A program made the position numbers and the translations under genes. A DNA stretch of 11,187 nucleotides from Actinomycetota bacterium (GTDB lineage Bacteria > Actinomycetota > Humimicrobiia > Humimicrobiales > Humimicrobiaceae): positions 1 to 11,187 of the forward strand of contig JAQVEM010000036.1 of the NCBI GenBank assembly GCA_028697935.1, read 5' to 3'. Below, one piece after another: positions 1-6,819 of this stretch (position 1 is the stretch's first letter; every line of letters begins with the position of its first letter). A model generated the notes under the pieces. The model worked only from the letters and a program-made list of their open reading frames with translations, did not search any database and was not told the origin of the DNA.

Positions 1-1068
1 GTAATGCAATCCTTTATTCTTGGATTGATCATAACATTAATTGTGGCTCCTCTGGGATATATCTTTGCCCCGCAGATGCTGGAGTTACTGGGTGCTTCAA
101 AGGAAGTTGTTATGCAGGGAACTCCTTATTTAAGAATAACATTTGGGGGAAGTGTAACCATATTCTTGACGGTAATAATGTTTTCTGCATTACGGGGTGC
201 GGGGGACCCTATTTCTCCTATGATAATATTAATAATAAGTACAATATTAAACATTATACTGGACCCAATTATGATATACGGTCTCTTTGGCTTCCCTAAA
301 TGGGGAGTTGCCGGCTCTGCAGCGGCTACGATTATTGCAAGAGCCGTTGCAATGATCCTGGTTCTCTTTGTGATGATGCAGGAAAAAAGTATTATAAAAT
401 TAAGAGCCAGGGATTTCCACTTTGATTTTAATATTATGAAGGAATTATTAAGAATAGGGAATCCAAGTTCAATCGAGCTTCTTATAGTTAACCTTTCTGC
501 TCTCTTTTTAATGAAGATAGTTGCTTCATTTGGCACAACTGCGGTAGCTGCATACGGGATAGGAATGCGCCTGAATATGGCTGTGACGATACCTACGATG
601 GGGTTTGGTTTCGCAGCAGCCACATTAGTGGGTCAGAATCTGGGTGCCCGAAAGCCCGATAGAGCCGAAAAGAGCGGATGGATGTGTGCAGGAATTGGTG
701 CAATTATAATGATAATTCTTACAATAGTATTTTTAATATTGTCTGGGAATATTATTTCTGTTTTTAATGATGAGATTGAAGTTGTGGAAATTGGCACCCA
801 GTTTATTAGAATCATGGCACCAACTTTTATCTTTCTTGGTCTGGGAACGACACTGGGCAGAGGGCTTAATGGGGCTGGTGACACTGTCCATCCCATGATA
901 TTCTCAATTATTACCATGCTTGTATTAAGAGTGCCGCTGGCATGGTATATGTCGACCCGGGCTGGCACAATTGGAATATGGAGATCATTAGCTCTTACCA
1001 ATGCTATTTATGGAATCGTTATTGCTATGTGGTTTAAGATAGGAAAGTGGAAGGAAAAAGAGATCTGA
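1..1068 (+). CDS. MATE-family multidrug/cation antiporter, 5'-truncated by window edge
   Basis: Integral inner-membrane efflux transporter of the MATE family, which exports drugs or metabolites in exchange for Na+ or H+. The frame is open to base 1, so the ATG at 4 is probably internal. About 355 residues are present against a usual 440-460, so roughly the first 100 are missing. Counting from the ATG at 4, family motifs are LRGAGDP (63-69), NIILDPIMIYG (83-93), TLVGQNLGA (207-215) and GRGLNGAGDT (285-294). The paired RGAGD and NGAGD loops are the pseudo-repeat typical of the two six-helix halves. About nine or ten hydrophobic segments remain and the end is a short basic tail. It is convergent with the PII-like gene. 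The family call is firm; the substrate cannot be told. Confidence 0.93.
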   Translation, partial: VMQSFILGLIITLIVAPLGYIFAPQMLELLGASKEVVMQGTPYLRITFGGSVTIFLTVIMFSALRGAGDPISPMIILIISTILNIILDPIMIYGLFGFPKWGVAGSAAATIIARAVAMILVLFVMMQEKSIIKLRARDFHFDFNIMKELLRIGNPSSIELLIVNLSALFLMKIVASFGTTAVAAYGIGMRLNMAVTIPTMGFGFAAATLVGQNLGARKPDRAEKSGWMCAGIGAIIMIILTIVFLILSGNIISVFNDEIEVVEIGTQFIRIMAPTFIFLGLGTTLGRGLNGAGDTVHPMIFSIITMLVLRVPLAWYMSTRAGTIGIWRSLALTNAIYGIVIAMWFKIGKWKEKEI

Positions 1069-1075
1069 GATCTGA
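1060..1075. repeat. 7-bp tandem duplication across the MATE stop codon
   Basis: GAGATCT occurs twice in direct tandem, followed by GA. The TGA stop of the MATE gene (1066-1068) spans the junction. It is short and could be chance, but similar duplications sit at two other gene boundaries in this window. Confidence 0.5.
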
Positions 1076-1087
1076 TTTATTTTATAA

Positions 1088-1174
1088 TACACTCAGCACA
1101 ATTGGAGTTTCCACGGTTTCAGTCTCTAACCTGTACTGTCCCTGCTAAGTGTTTGAGTGTACAGACAATACAGG
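1088..1174. repeat. Interleaved inverted repeats in the convergent MATE/PII intergenic region
   Basis: Two complementary pairs interleave here. TACACTCA (1088-1095) is perfectly complementary to TGAGTGTA (1154-1161). CCTGTACTGTC (1130-1140) pairs with GACAATACAGG (1164-1174) with one imperfect position, which is G-U in a minus-strand RNA and A-C in a plus-strand RNA. CTGTAC (1131-1136) can also pair with GTACAG (1159-1164), an alternative fold. The order a-b-a'-b' allows a pseudoknot or mutually exclusive hairpins. No U-run follows directly, so it is not a classical intrinsic terminator. A minus-strand RNA downstream of the PII gene is favoured slightly by the G-U pair. Function unknown. Confidence 0.5.
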
Positions 1175-1191
1175 AGAAGAGTAGAAGCTTT

Positions 1192-1527
1192 TTATAACCC
1201 TTCTTCTACCCGGTGGCAAATACCTGCTACCTGCTTTAGTTCCAGTACAAAGCTAATACCTTCGCCCGGTCTGGTTAGCCTTCCTGCTTTTACTATTGCA
1301 TCCAGCACTTTACCGGTAAGACCCCTTCTTATAACAGTAAGAATGATTTCCTTTTCCGGTTCAATTGGAATACCCAGAATTTTAGCACTCTCATGTATTC
1401 CCGCACCTCTCCCGAAAATAATAGTGCCTCCTTCTGCTCCTGCTTCTCTGGATGCCTGAAGGACATTTTCGGAGAACCCCTTTTTTACAATTGTTATTAT
1501 TAAATCATAGCCTTCGGAATATGACAT
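1192..1527 (-). CDS. PII-like (GlnB-superfamily) regulatory protein linked to a DUF1538 pair
   Basis: A 111-residue cytoplasmic protein resembling PII signalling proteins, which form trimers and bind transporters or enzymes according to nucleotide or metabolite state. Residues 10-30 and 62-82 align with 8 of 21 identities, the beta-alpha-beta duplication of the ferredoxin-like PII fold. The T-loop region (about 36-60) holds GGTIIFGRGAG and IPIEPEKE and has no tyrosine, so it cannot be uridylylated like GlnB. The region matching the ATP B-loop reads TRPGEGISFV (85-94), with Ile where the conserved Lys of GDGKIF lies. The ATG has a good AGGAGG 8 nt upstream (1536-1541 on the plus strand). It is the last gene of an operon, 55 nt after the second DUF1538 gene. 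Likely role, inferred: control of that membrane pair. The fold call is strong; the ligand is unknown. Confidence 0.85.
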   Translation of the reverse strand: MSYSEGYDLIITIVKKGFSENVLQASREAGAEGGTIIFGRGAGIHESAKILGIPIEPEKEIILTVIRRGLTGKVLDAIVKAGRLTRPGEGISFVLELKQVAGICHRVEEGL

Positions 1528-1582
1528 ATATAAAACCTCCTATCTTTCTGTTTAATTGATTTCTGATTATGTTATTATGTTA

Positions 1583-2317
1583 TTAAGATTCCTTTTTATT
1601 TTCTTTTGCTTTATATAATAAGCCCAGAATCATCACAGACAGAATGGCTGCAAGCGCAACAAGAGAAACCAATCCAAACCCATCTATAATTGCATTCCTT
1701 CCCTCAATTACATCTGCTGCACCAACTGCTATTGCCATAATAAAAGTGACAGTCATAGGACCGGTTGCAACGCTTGCAGAATCAAAAGCTATAGATGTAA
1801 ATGCAGGGCCGACTGCTTTTGTCAAAGATAACGCCAGAATATAGCCCGGTAAAATAATATACATCAGAGGGATCCCGTATATGGTTCTGATTATAGCTAC
1901 AGTAATAGCTAAAGCGACACCTGTTGCCAGGGTAAAAAGCATTACTTTCTCATTTATATAACCGGTAGAGACTTCTTCAACTCTTGTGCAGAGGACCCTT
2001 ACTGTTGGTTCTGCCATAGTTACGACAAAACCCAGAACAAAACTTATTGGTATTAATATCCAGCGGTAACTCAAGCTTCCGATAGATTCACCAATTGTCC
2101 TTCCTGCCGGCATAAAACCGATTTGAACACCAAAAAGAAAGAAGACTATACCAATGAAAGTCAGAAAAATTCCTTTAAGTATATTTAATGCCGCGCTTTT
2201 TGGTAATTTAAAAAGGAATACCTGAAAAAAGAAAAAAATTACTACCAGTGGTGCAAGCGCAATCGCAACATCAATTGCTATATTTATTAAATCTGTTACA
2301 GGAAAAAAACTATTCAA
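1583..2317 (-). CDS. DUF1538 membrane protein, second subunit (B)
   Basis: A 244-residue polytopic membrane protein with about seven hydrophobic segments. It is clearly paralogous to the gene just upstream. Shared signatures are AEPTVRVL (102-109), YGIPLMYIILPGY (147-159), FDSASVATGP (178-187) and DGFGLVSLVAL (212-222). The start is a TTG that overlaps the upstream stop (TTGA), preceded by GGGGGTGAT, so translational coupling is likely. In many bacteria DUF1538 occurs as one protein of double length; here the halves are separate genes. I recall that a DUF1538 pair (named UmpA/UmpB) was reported as a two-component Na+(Li+,K+)/H+ antiporter in a halophile; whether this pair has that activity is inference. 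The conserved acidic FDS motif, buried next to a Gly-rich segment, is a plausible ion site. Confidence 0.88.
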   Translation of the reverse strand: MNSFFPVTDLINIAIDVAIALAPLVVIFFFFQVFLFKLPKSAALNILKGIFLTFIGIVFFLFGVQIGFMPAGRTIGESIGSLSYRWILIPISFVLGFVVTMAEPTVRVLCTRVEEVSTGYINEKVMLFTLATGVALAITVAIIRTIYGIPLMYIILPGYILALSLTKAVGPAFTSIAFDSASVATGPMTVTFIMAIAVGAADVIEGRNAIIDGFGLVSLVALAAILSVMILGLLYKAKENKKES

Positions 2318-3009
2318 CCGTAAATCACCCCCAGCACCATTACTGAAATTATGGGACCCAGCGCTACGAGACCCACAAGCCCGAACCCGTCTGAAATGGC
2401 TGTTCTCCCACCAAGTGCCGATGCTGTTCCGAGTCCCAGAGATATAATAAACGGGACAATTATTGGACCCGTTATTACTCCACCGGAATCAAATGCTACA
2501 GGAACAAAATTTTCAGGTGTAAAAAAAGATAAAACAAAAATAATAAGGTAACCTGTAAAAAGGAGGTAAGTTATTGGTATCCCTTTTATAATTCTCAATA
2601 TAGCCAGGCTAACAATTACCCCGACGCCCAGAGAAATTGCCAGCACGAGAGTGTTCTTGCTTATGTAGTTGTCTGAAACAGCATCAACCTGATGAGAAAG
2701 GACCCTTACATTCGGCTCGACCACAGTAACCGCTACTCCTATTACAAAAGAAATTATCATTACAAGAGGAACAGAACCTTTTTCAAGAACTTTTTCACCT
2801 ATTAATTCACCAAGCGGATCCAGGCCAATTTTAATACCCCCCATAAAAAAAAGGAAGCCAATGATCACCATTACAGCTCCAAGTAAAAATCTCAGAAATA
2901 AAGCCAGGGGCATTTTAATAATTGTAAATTGCAATATTGTAACTGCTAAAATTACCGGCCCTACTGTCTCAAGTGTTTCGATTAATAATTCTCTTATTCT
3001 GGAAATCAA
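2314..3009 (-). CDS. DUF1538 membrane protein, first subunit (A)
   Basis: A 231-residue polytopic membrane protein and first gene of the operon A-B-PII. Hydrophobic stretches lie near 14-38, 41-63, 80-98, 121-142, 146-163, 170-194 and 208-230. Family signatures are VEPNVRVL (97-104), KGIPITYLLFTGY (142-154), FDSGGVITGP (173-182) and DGFGLVGLVALGP (207-219), each with a counterpart in subunit B. The start is a TTG with GGAG about 9 nt upstream; there is no better in-frame ATG. The N-terminus has a short amphipathic stretch. The pair probably forms a heteromeric transporter; cation/proton antiport has been proposed for the family, but the substrate here is not visible. No convincing minus-strand promoter was found in the upstream 213 nt. 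Confidence 0.88.
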   Translation of the reverse strand: MISRIRELLIETLETVGPVILAVTILQFTIIKMPLALFLRFLLGAVMVIIGFLFFMGGIKIGLDPLGELIGEKVLEKGSVPLVMIISFVIGVAVTVVEPNVRVLSHQVDAVSDNYISKNTLVLAISLGVGVIVSLAILRIIKGIPITYLLFTGYLIIFVLSFFTPENFVPVAFDSGGVITGPIIVPFIISLGLGTASALGGRTAISDGFGLVGLVALGPIISVMVLGVIYG

Positions 3010-3094
3010 AGTTTTATGCTCCGTGTGTAAGTTAACAGTCCTTTTATATTAACATAGCTACTGGAACATTTCTATAAATGTAGGTCTCTTAAAT

Positions 3095-3109
3095 GGCTTA
3101 TTTTAAGCC
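3095..3109. promoter_or_regulatory. 15-bp perfect dyad, candidate operator between divergent operons
   Basis: GGCTTA-TTT-TAAGCC, a perfect 6-bp inverted repeat with a 3-nt spacer. It lies mid-way in the 213-nt divergent intergenic region between the DUF1538 operon and the solute-binding protein gene. It has no adjacent T-run and no transcript should end there, so an operator is more likely than a terminator. The regulator is unknown. Confidence 0.45.
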
Positions 3110-3163
3110 TGCAGGTTTAAATATATAGATTGTAGCCCATATTTGTAATATAATAAAAAAAAT

Positions 3164-3192
3164 TTGACTATTTGACTTAGACTTATTATTAA
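3164..3192 (+). promoter_or_regulatory. Candidate sigma-A-type promoter for the solute-binding protein gene
   Basis: TTGACT (3164-3169, 5 of 6 to the -35 consensus), a 17-nt spacer, then TATTAA (3187-3192, 4 of 6). A second TTGACT follows 8 nt after the first. Start of transcription would be near 3199, giving a leader of about 24 nt before the ATG at 3223. The surrounding AT-richness makes chance -10 matches common. Confidence 0.45.
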
Positions 3193-3222
3193 AATTAAAA
3201 TCGAGGTTGTTACAGAATCATT

Positions 3223-4674
3223 ATGAAAAAGAAGATAAACAGATTAAATAGAGGCACGCTTAATAGTTTGATAGTATCATTTACAATAATACTATTATTA
3301 CTTCTATTTTTTGCATTGTCCTGTGAGACACCAGATATAGTAACTGGAGAAGAAGTTAAAACTGTTGAAGGTGAAACAGAAGAAAGCCAGAATAAAGAAC
3401 CTGTTGCTACGGAGAAACAAGAGGCAGAAATTACTTTGTGGGATTACCTGGAGCCAAAAGGGAGACTTACTTTAATGGAGGTAATAGATAGTTTTATGAG
3501 TGAAAATGACCATATCAGGATTAATGTTAAGCATTTCAGAAGTCAGGAAGAACTGGAAGATCAATTTGAAGCTGCAAGTCTTGCCGGTGCAGGGCCTGAG
3601 ATAATATTATTAAACTTTGATGGGACACAGAGGTATGTTCCGGCTAATGTAGCTAAGGAAATAACGAGCAATACCATAAGTGCTGTGGATTATTCTTTAT
3701 TCCTTGATGGGCTGGTAGAAATTTCTGAATATAATGACAGGAGATATATTATTCCCTTTAGAAGTTTTGATTTTTTAGTGTTCTTATATAATAAAGAATT
3801 TATTGAGGAACCACCTGAAAACTTTGAAGAAATAATAGAATACTGTAAGAAAGTAAATGATCCAGGTCAGAATATTTATGGTTTTTTACTGAATAATAAT
3901 GATGCTGATTGGGTTATACCTTTTATAGGAGCATATGGGGATTGGATTGTTGATTATAGCTCTGATTCTCTTACTCTGGCAAACCAGGCAACTGTAAAGA
4001 CAATGGAGTTTCTTGATTATATTTATAATCAGGAGAAAATATTACCTTCTAACCTTGAGTATAGCGAAATAAATGAGCTATTTAAGAGCGGGAATGTTCA
4101 CATGATTATAGATAATGTAAACACGGTGAAGGAATATATAGCAGCAGGAATTGATGTAGGAGTGGGGAAAATACCCTGTCCTTTGCAGAGCAATAAAAAC
4201 CCAACACCATTAATATCAGGAAATGGATTTATTATAAATATAAACTGTTATGGGAAAGAGCTGGAAGCAGTAAATGAATTTATTAAATATATGCTGACAG
4301 AAGAAGTACAGGTTGAATGGACCTTAAGTACTGATACCTTTCCGGTTTTAAAAAATATTGATGAAAATTCTAAGATCAGTAATGACGCGTTAATCTTAAA
4401 TTCTTTTCAACAGGCGAAGCTGTGCAGGGGCAAGCCTTATGACAAGCTTATCAGGGTGATAAGAGATGCTATAAGAGATAATATGAAAAATGTTATTTCC
4501 GGGAGAATGCTTCCTGAAGACGCTGCATTAAAAATACAGGAAGATGCACTCAGGCTAAGATCAGGTGATATTGTTGAAGAGAATGAGATAGATGGAGCTG
4601 AAGATGTGGGAGGTACTGAGGAAACGGTGGAAGAAGGAGGAACAGAAGAGCCGGTAAAAGAAGAAACGGAATAG
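3223..4674 (+). CDS. Extracellular solute-binding lipoprotein, family 1 (MalE-like)
   Basis: A 483-residue predicted lipoprotein resembling the sugar-binding receptors of ABC importers. A basic N-terminus and hydrophobic core (14-30) lead to ALSC, with Cys34 as the likely lipidation site. A charged linker (35-68) precedes the bilobal fold (about 69-445). Family features include LAGAGPEIILLN (120-131), YNKEFIEEPPENFEEI (189-204), LFKSGNVHMIID (286-297) and GRMLPEDAALKIQEDAL (427-443). Residues 449-483 are an unusual acidic tail, 16 of 35 Asp/Glu, with a duplicated GGTEE-x-V-x-E unit (463-480). The ATG is the only sensible start; its ribosome site is weak (GAGG 16 nt upstream). No permease or ATPase gene is adjacent, so it is an orphan receptor or serves a distant transporter. 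A protease and a sigma gene follow in the same direction. The ligand is unknown. Confidence 0.9.
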   Translation: MKKKINRLNRGTLNSLIVSFTIILLLLLFFALSCETPDIVTGEEVKTVEGETEESQNKEPVATEKQEAEITLWDYLEPKGRLTLMEVIDSFMSENDHIRINVKHFRSQEELEDQFEAASLAGAGPEIILLNFDGTQRYVPANVAKEITSNTISAVDYSLFLDGLVEISEYNDRRYIIPFRSFDFLVFLYNKEFIEEPPENFEEIIEYCKKVNDPGQNIYGFLLNNNDADWVIPFIGAYGDWIVDYSSDSLTLANQATVKTMEFLDYIYNQEKILPSNLEYSEINELFKSGNVHMIIDNVNTVKEYIAAGIDVGVGKIPCPLQSNKNPTPLISGNGFIININCYGKELEAVNEFIKYMLTEEVQVEWTLSTDTFPVLKNIDENSKISNDALILNSFQQAKLCRGKPYDKLIRVIRDAIRDNMKNVISGRMLPEDAALKIQEDALRLRSGDIVEENEIDGAEDVGGTEETVEEGGTEEPVKEETE

Positions 4675-4687
4675 AAGAAATGGAATA
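4660..4687. repeat. 14-bp tandem duplication spanning the solute-binding protein stop codon
   Basis: GAAGAAACGGAATA (4660-4673) is followed directly by GAAGAAATGGAATA (4674-4687), one mismatch. The TAG stop (4672-4674) lies across the junction. It looks like a slippage duplication; deleting one copy would still end the protein at the same glutamate. Confidence 0.65.
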
Positions 4688-4716
4688 ATAGAATAAAACA
4701 TAGTAAAACAAAATAA

Positions 4717-4747
4717 ACATTTTAACTTTTAAAGTTAAAGAAAATGT
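4717..4747. repeat. AT-rich inverted repeat between solute-binding protein and HtrA genes
   Basis: The core TTTAACTTT (4721-4729), T, AAAGTTAAA (4731-4739) is a perfect dyad. The arms extend to ACATTTT (4717-4723) and AAAATGT (4741-4747) if a 4-nt bulge is allowed. With hardly any G-C pairs and no T-run it is a poor terminator. It could be an operator ahead of the HtrA-sigma pair, or chance in AT-rich DNA. Confidence 0.4.
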
Positions 4748-4790
4748 AAAATTAATTAAGATAGAATTAAGATAAGAAAAGAGGATACAA

Positions 4791-6020
4791 ATGAACGAAG
4801 ATAATGGTTTTAAATCTTATTTTTTAAAGGGTGCTGTAATAGTAATTGTGGCTATAGTGTTTCTTGTTATTGGTGGTGCGGCTACAATAGGAATTTTATC
4901 TGTAGTAAACAAGGTCACTCCATCTGACCTGATAAAAGGGAGCATTTCCGGAGAGGAGCAGCCGGAGCCAGGCAATCTGGAAGAAGAGAGGTCAGATGGT
5001 GAGGAAGAAAATGACAGAAGTATGATATCCGAAGAAAATAAAGTTCTGGATGATGAAGAAGAAAATAAGAGTAGTGACGGGCTGCTTCTTGGTGATTTTA
5101 ATAATGAGATAAGCGAAATTGTTGAGATGATAACACCATCAGTTGTAAATATAAGTGTGACATTCAGGGTACAGGACATTTTTGGGCAGGTTTATGAACA
5201 GGGAGGAGTAGGTTCAGGAGTAATATATACAGAGGATGGTTATATTATTACCAACAGTCATGTAGCTGCTGGTGCGGATAAGCTGTCAGTGACTTTATAC
5301 GATGGCAGTGAGTACCCGGCAACGTTAATTGGAGCGGACGAGAATACAGACGTGGCTGTTATAAAGATAGAAGGAGATAACCTAAAAGCAGCCAGTTTTG
5401 GTTCTATAGATAATGTCAGGGTAGGAGATGTTGTTATCGCAGTTGGCAGCCCTTTTGGCCTGCAGCAGACAGTAACGATGGGAGTAATAAGCGCAAAGGG
5501 CAGGGATATTCAGGTTTCACAGGAAACACTGCCACTGGTTAATCTGATACAGACAGATGCTGCTATTAATAGCGGTAATAGCGGGGGGCCACTGGTAAGT
5601 TCAAAAGGAAGGGTAATAGGCATTAATACTTTAATAGTTTCTCCCTCTGGAACAAGTGCGGGAATTGGATTTGCAATTCCTTCTGATACAGTAGTAAATA
5701 TTGCAGAACAAATCATAAAATATGGAAAAGCAAGGATTCCTTATCTGGGCATAGAAATGGGAGATAATAAGACAGAAATACAGGGTGTATATATAACAGA
5801 TGTTCTCAAGGGTTATCCTGCAGATAAAGCGGGAATAAAAAAGGGTGATGTAATTACTGAATTTAATGGTGTTAAGGTGAAGAATCCTTTAGAGCTAATT
5901 GCCCAGATACTCAGATTGAATGTGGGGGATTCAGTAAATGTTAAAATATACAGAGATGGACAATATATTGATTTGAAACTGGAGCTTGTAGAGAGTCCGC
6001 TTACAGAGAATATAAAATAG
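4791..6020 (+). CDS. htrA: Membrane-anchored HtrA/DegP-type serine protease with one PDZ domain
   Basis: A 409-residue envelope protease of family S1C that degrades or refolds damaged extracytoplasmic proteins. One transmembrane helix (about 12-38) anchors it with the catalytic part outside. An acidic linker follows (55-97, 19 of 43 Asp/Glu). The trypsin-like domain (about 103-310) shows the full triad: His157 in TNSHV, Asp187 in NTDVAVIKI and Ser264 in NSGNSGGPL. A single C-terminal PDZ domain (about 316-400) contains GYPADKAGIKKGDVI (341-355). Length and order match Gram-positive HtrA proteins. The ATG has AGAGG 6 nt upstream. The ECF sigma gene begins 34 nt after the stop, so they are probably co-transcribed. 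This suggests the protease belongs to the sigma factor's stress response. All catalytic residues are present, so it should be active. Confidence 0.95.
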   Translation: MNEDNGFKSYFLKGAVIVIVAIVFLVIGGAATIGILSVVNKVTPSDLIKGSISGEEQPEPGNLEEERSDGEEENDRSMISEENKVLDDEEENKSSDGLLLGDFNNEISEIVEMITPSVVNISVTFRVQDIFGQVYEQGGVGSGVIYTEDGYIITNSHVAAGADKLSVTLYDGSEYPATLIGADENTDVAVIKIEGDNLKAASFGSIDNVRVGDVVIAVGSPFGLQQTVTMGVISAKGRDIQVSQETLPLVNLIQTDAAINSGNSGGPLVSSKGRVIGINTLIVSPSGTSAGIGFAIPSDTVVNIAEQIIKYGKARIPYLGIEMGDNKTEIQGVYITDVLKGYPADKAGIKKGDVITEFNGVKVKNPLELIAQILRLNVGDSVNVKIYRDGQYIDLKLELVESPLTENIK

Positions 6021-6054
6021 AGATAAAACAGGCAGCTTTAAAAAGAGGACAATT

Positions 6055-6642
6055 TTGGAGAAAAAAAATTATGGGAAAAAACCCAGAGAGGTAGACGAAA
6101 AGGTCCTGATTGCAAAATCGAAAAGCGGAGACAGGGCTGCTTTTGAAGAGCTGGTAAGGCAATTTTCAAAATATGTATACACTACAGCTTTTTTTATACT
6201 AAGAGATGCTTATGAGGCAGAGGATGTAAGCCAGGAGGTATTTGTAAAAGTATACCTGTCACTAAAAGGCTTCAGAGGGCTTTCAAGTTTTAAGACATGG
6301 ATAAGAAGACTTACAGTGAACACCTGTATAGATAGATTAAGACTTCACTCAAAAACACTTGATAAGAAGATAAGCCTTGAAAAAATGACTGAAGAGTATG
6401 AGATAGATTTAACAGGGTCTGGCATGAGCCTTGAGAAAAGTTATTTTAATAAAGAAACAGTAAAAGAAGTTTTAAAAATTATAGTAAACCTTGATGAGAA
6501 TTATAGAATCCCATTAATCTTAAGGGACCTGCAGGATTATAGTTATAGAGAAATAGCCGAGTTAATAGATAAACCGATAGGTACCGTAAAGACCAACATC
6601 CACCGGGCAAGAAAGATTATAAAAGATAAACTAAAAGAATAA
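6055..6642 (+). CDS. ECF-type RNA polymerase sigma factor (sigma-70 family, RpoE-like)
   Basis: A 195-residue sigma factor with only regions 2 and 4, as in group 4 (ECF) sigmas. Region 2 covers about 29-97, with FILRDAYEAEDVSQEVFVKV (47-66) and FKTWIRRLTVNTCIDRLR (79-96). A variable linker (98-130) leads to region 4 (about 133-190), with the helix-turn-helix DYSYREIAELIDKPIGTVKT (161-180) and NIHRARKIIK (181-190). The start is a TTG with AAGAGG 6 nt upstream; no ATG lies nearby in frame. It follows the HtrA gene by 34 nt. Such factors usually act with a membrane anti-sigma encoded just downstream. None with a zinc-binding motif is seen, but a single-pass membrane protein is encoded 177 nt later. 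Confidence 0.92.
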   Translation: MEKKNYGKKPREVDEKVLIAKSKSGDRAAFEELVRQFSKYVYTTAFFILRDAYEAEDVSQEVFVKVYLSLKGFRGLSSFKTWIRRLTVNTCIDRLRLHSKTLDKKISLEKMTEEYEIDLTGSGMSLEKSYFNKETVKEVLKIIVNLDENYRIPLILRDLQDYSYREIAELIDKPIGTVKTNIHRARKIIKDKLKE

Positions 6643-6819
6643 AGAAGACCGGGAGGATGTGAATTATATGGTGAACATAATCGGAACATGGTCATAAAAG
6701 CCATAAGCAGGATGAAACAAAATGGAGTAAATTAAACCTTTATAATGTATAGTAGTAATATAATTATAGAGTAAAATAAGTTTTAAAAAAATTTTATTAC
6801 AGGTGGGCTATTACTGGTT

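Noticed and set aside
4..6. ATG at base 4 as the true start of the MATE gene
   Set aside because: The frame is open to the window edge and the protein lacks about 100 N-terminal residues of the family, so the gene starts outside.
1157..1459. Plus-strand 100-residue frame opposite the PII-like gene
   Set aside because: Pro/Ser/Ile-rich antisense shadow of a clear family member with a good ribosome site.
3043..3079. Minus-strand promoter for the DUF1538 operon
   Set aside because: TATGTT and TATAAA can be read as -10 elements, but the sequences at -35 match the consensus at two or three positions at most.
6741..6764. Two TATAAT hexamers as promoters of the 115-residue gene
   Set aside because: No acceptable -35 lies 16-18 nt upstream of either; such hexamers are common in this AT-rich DNA.
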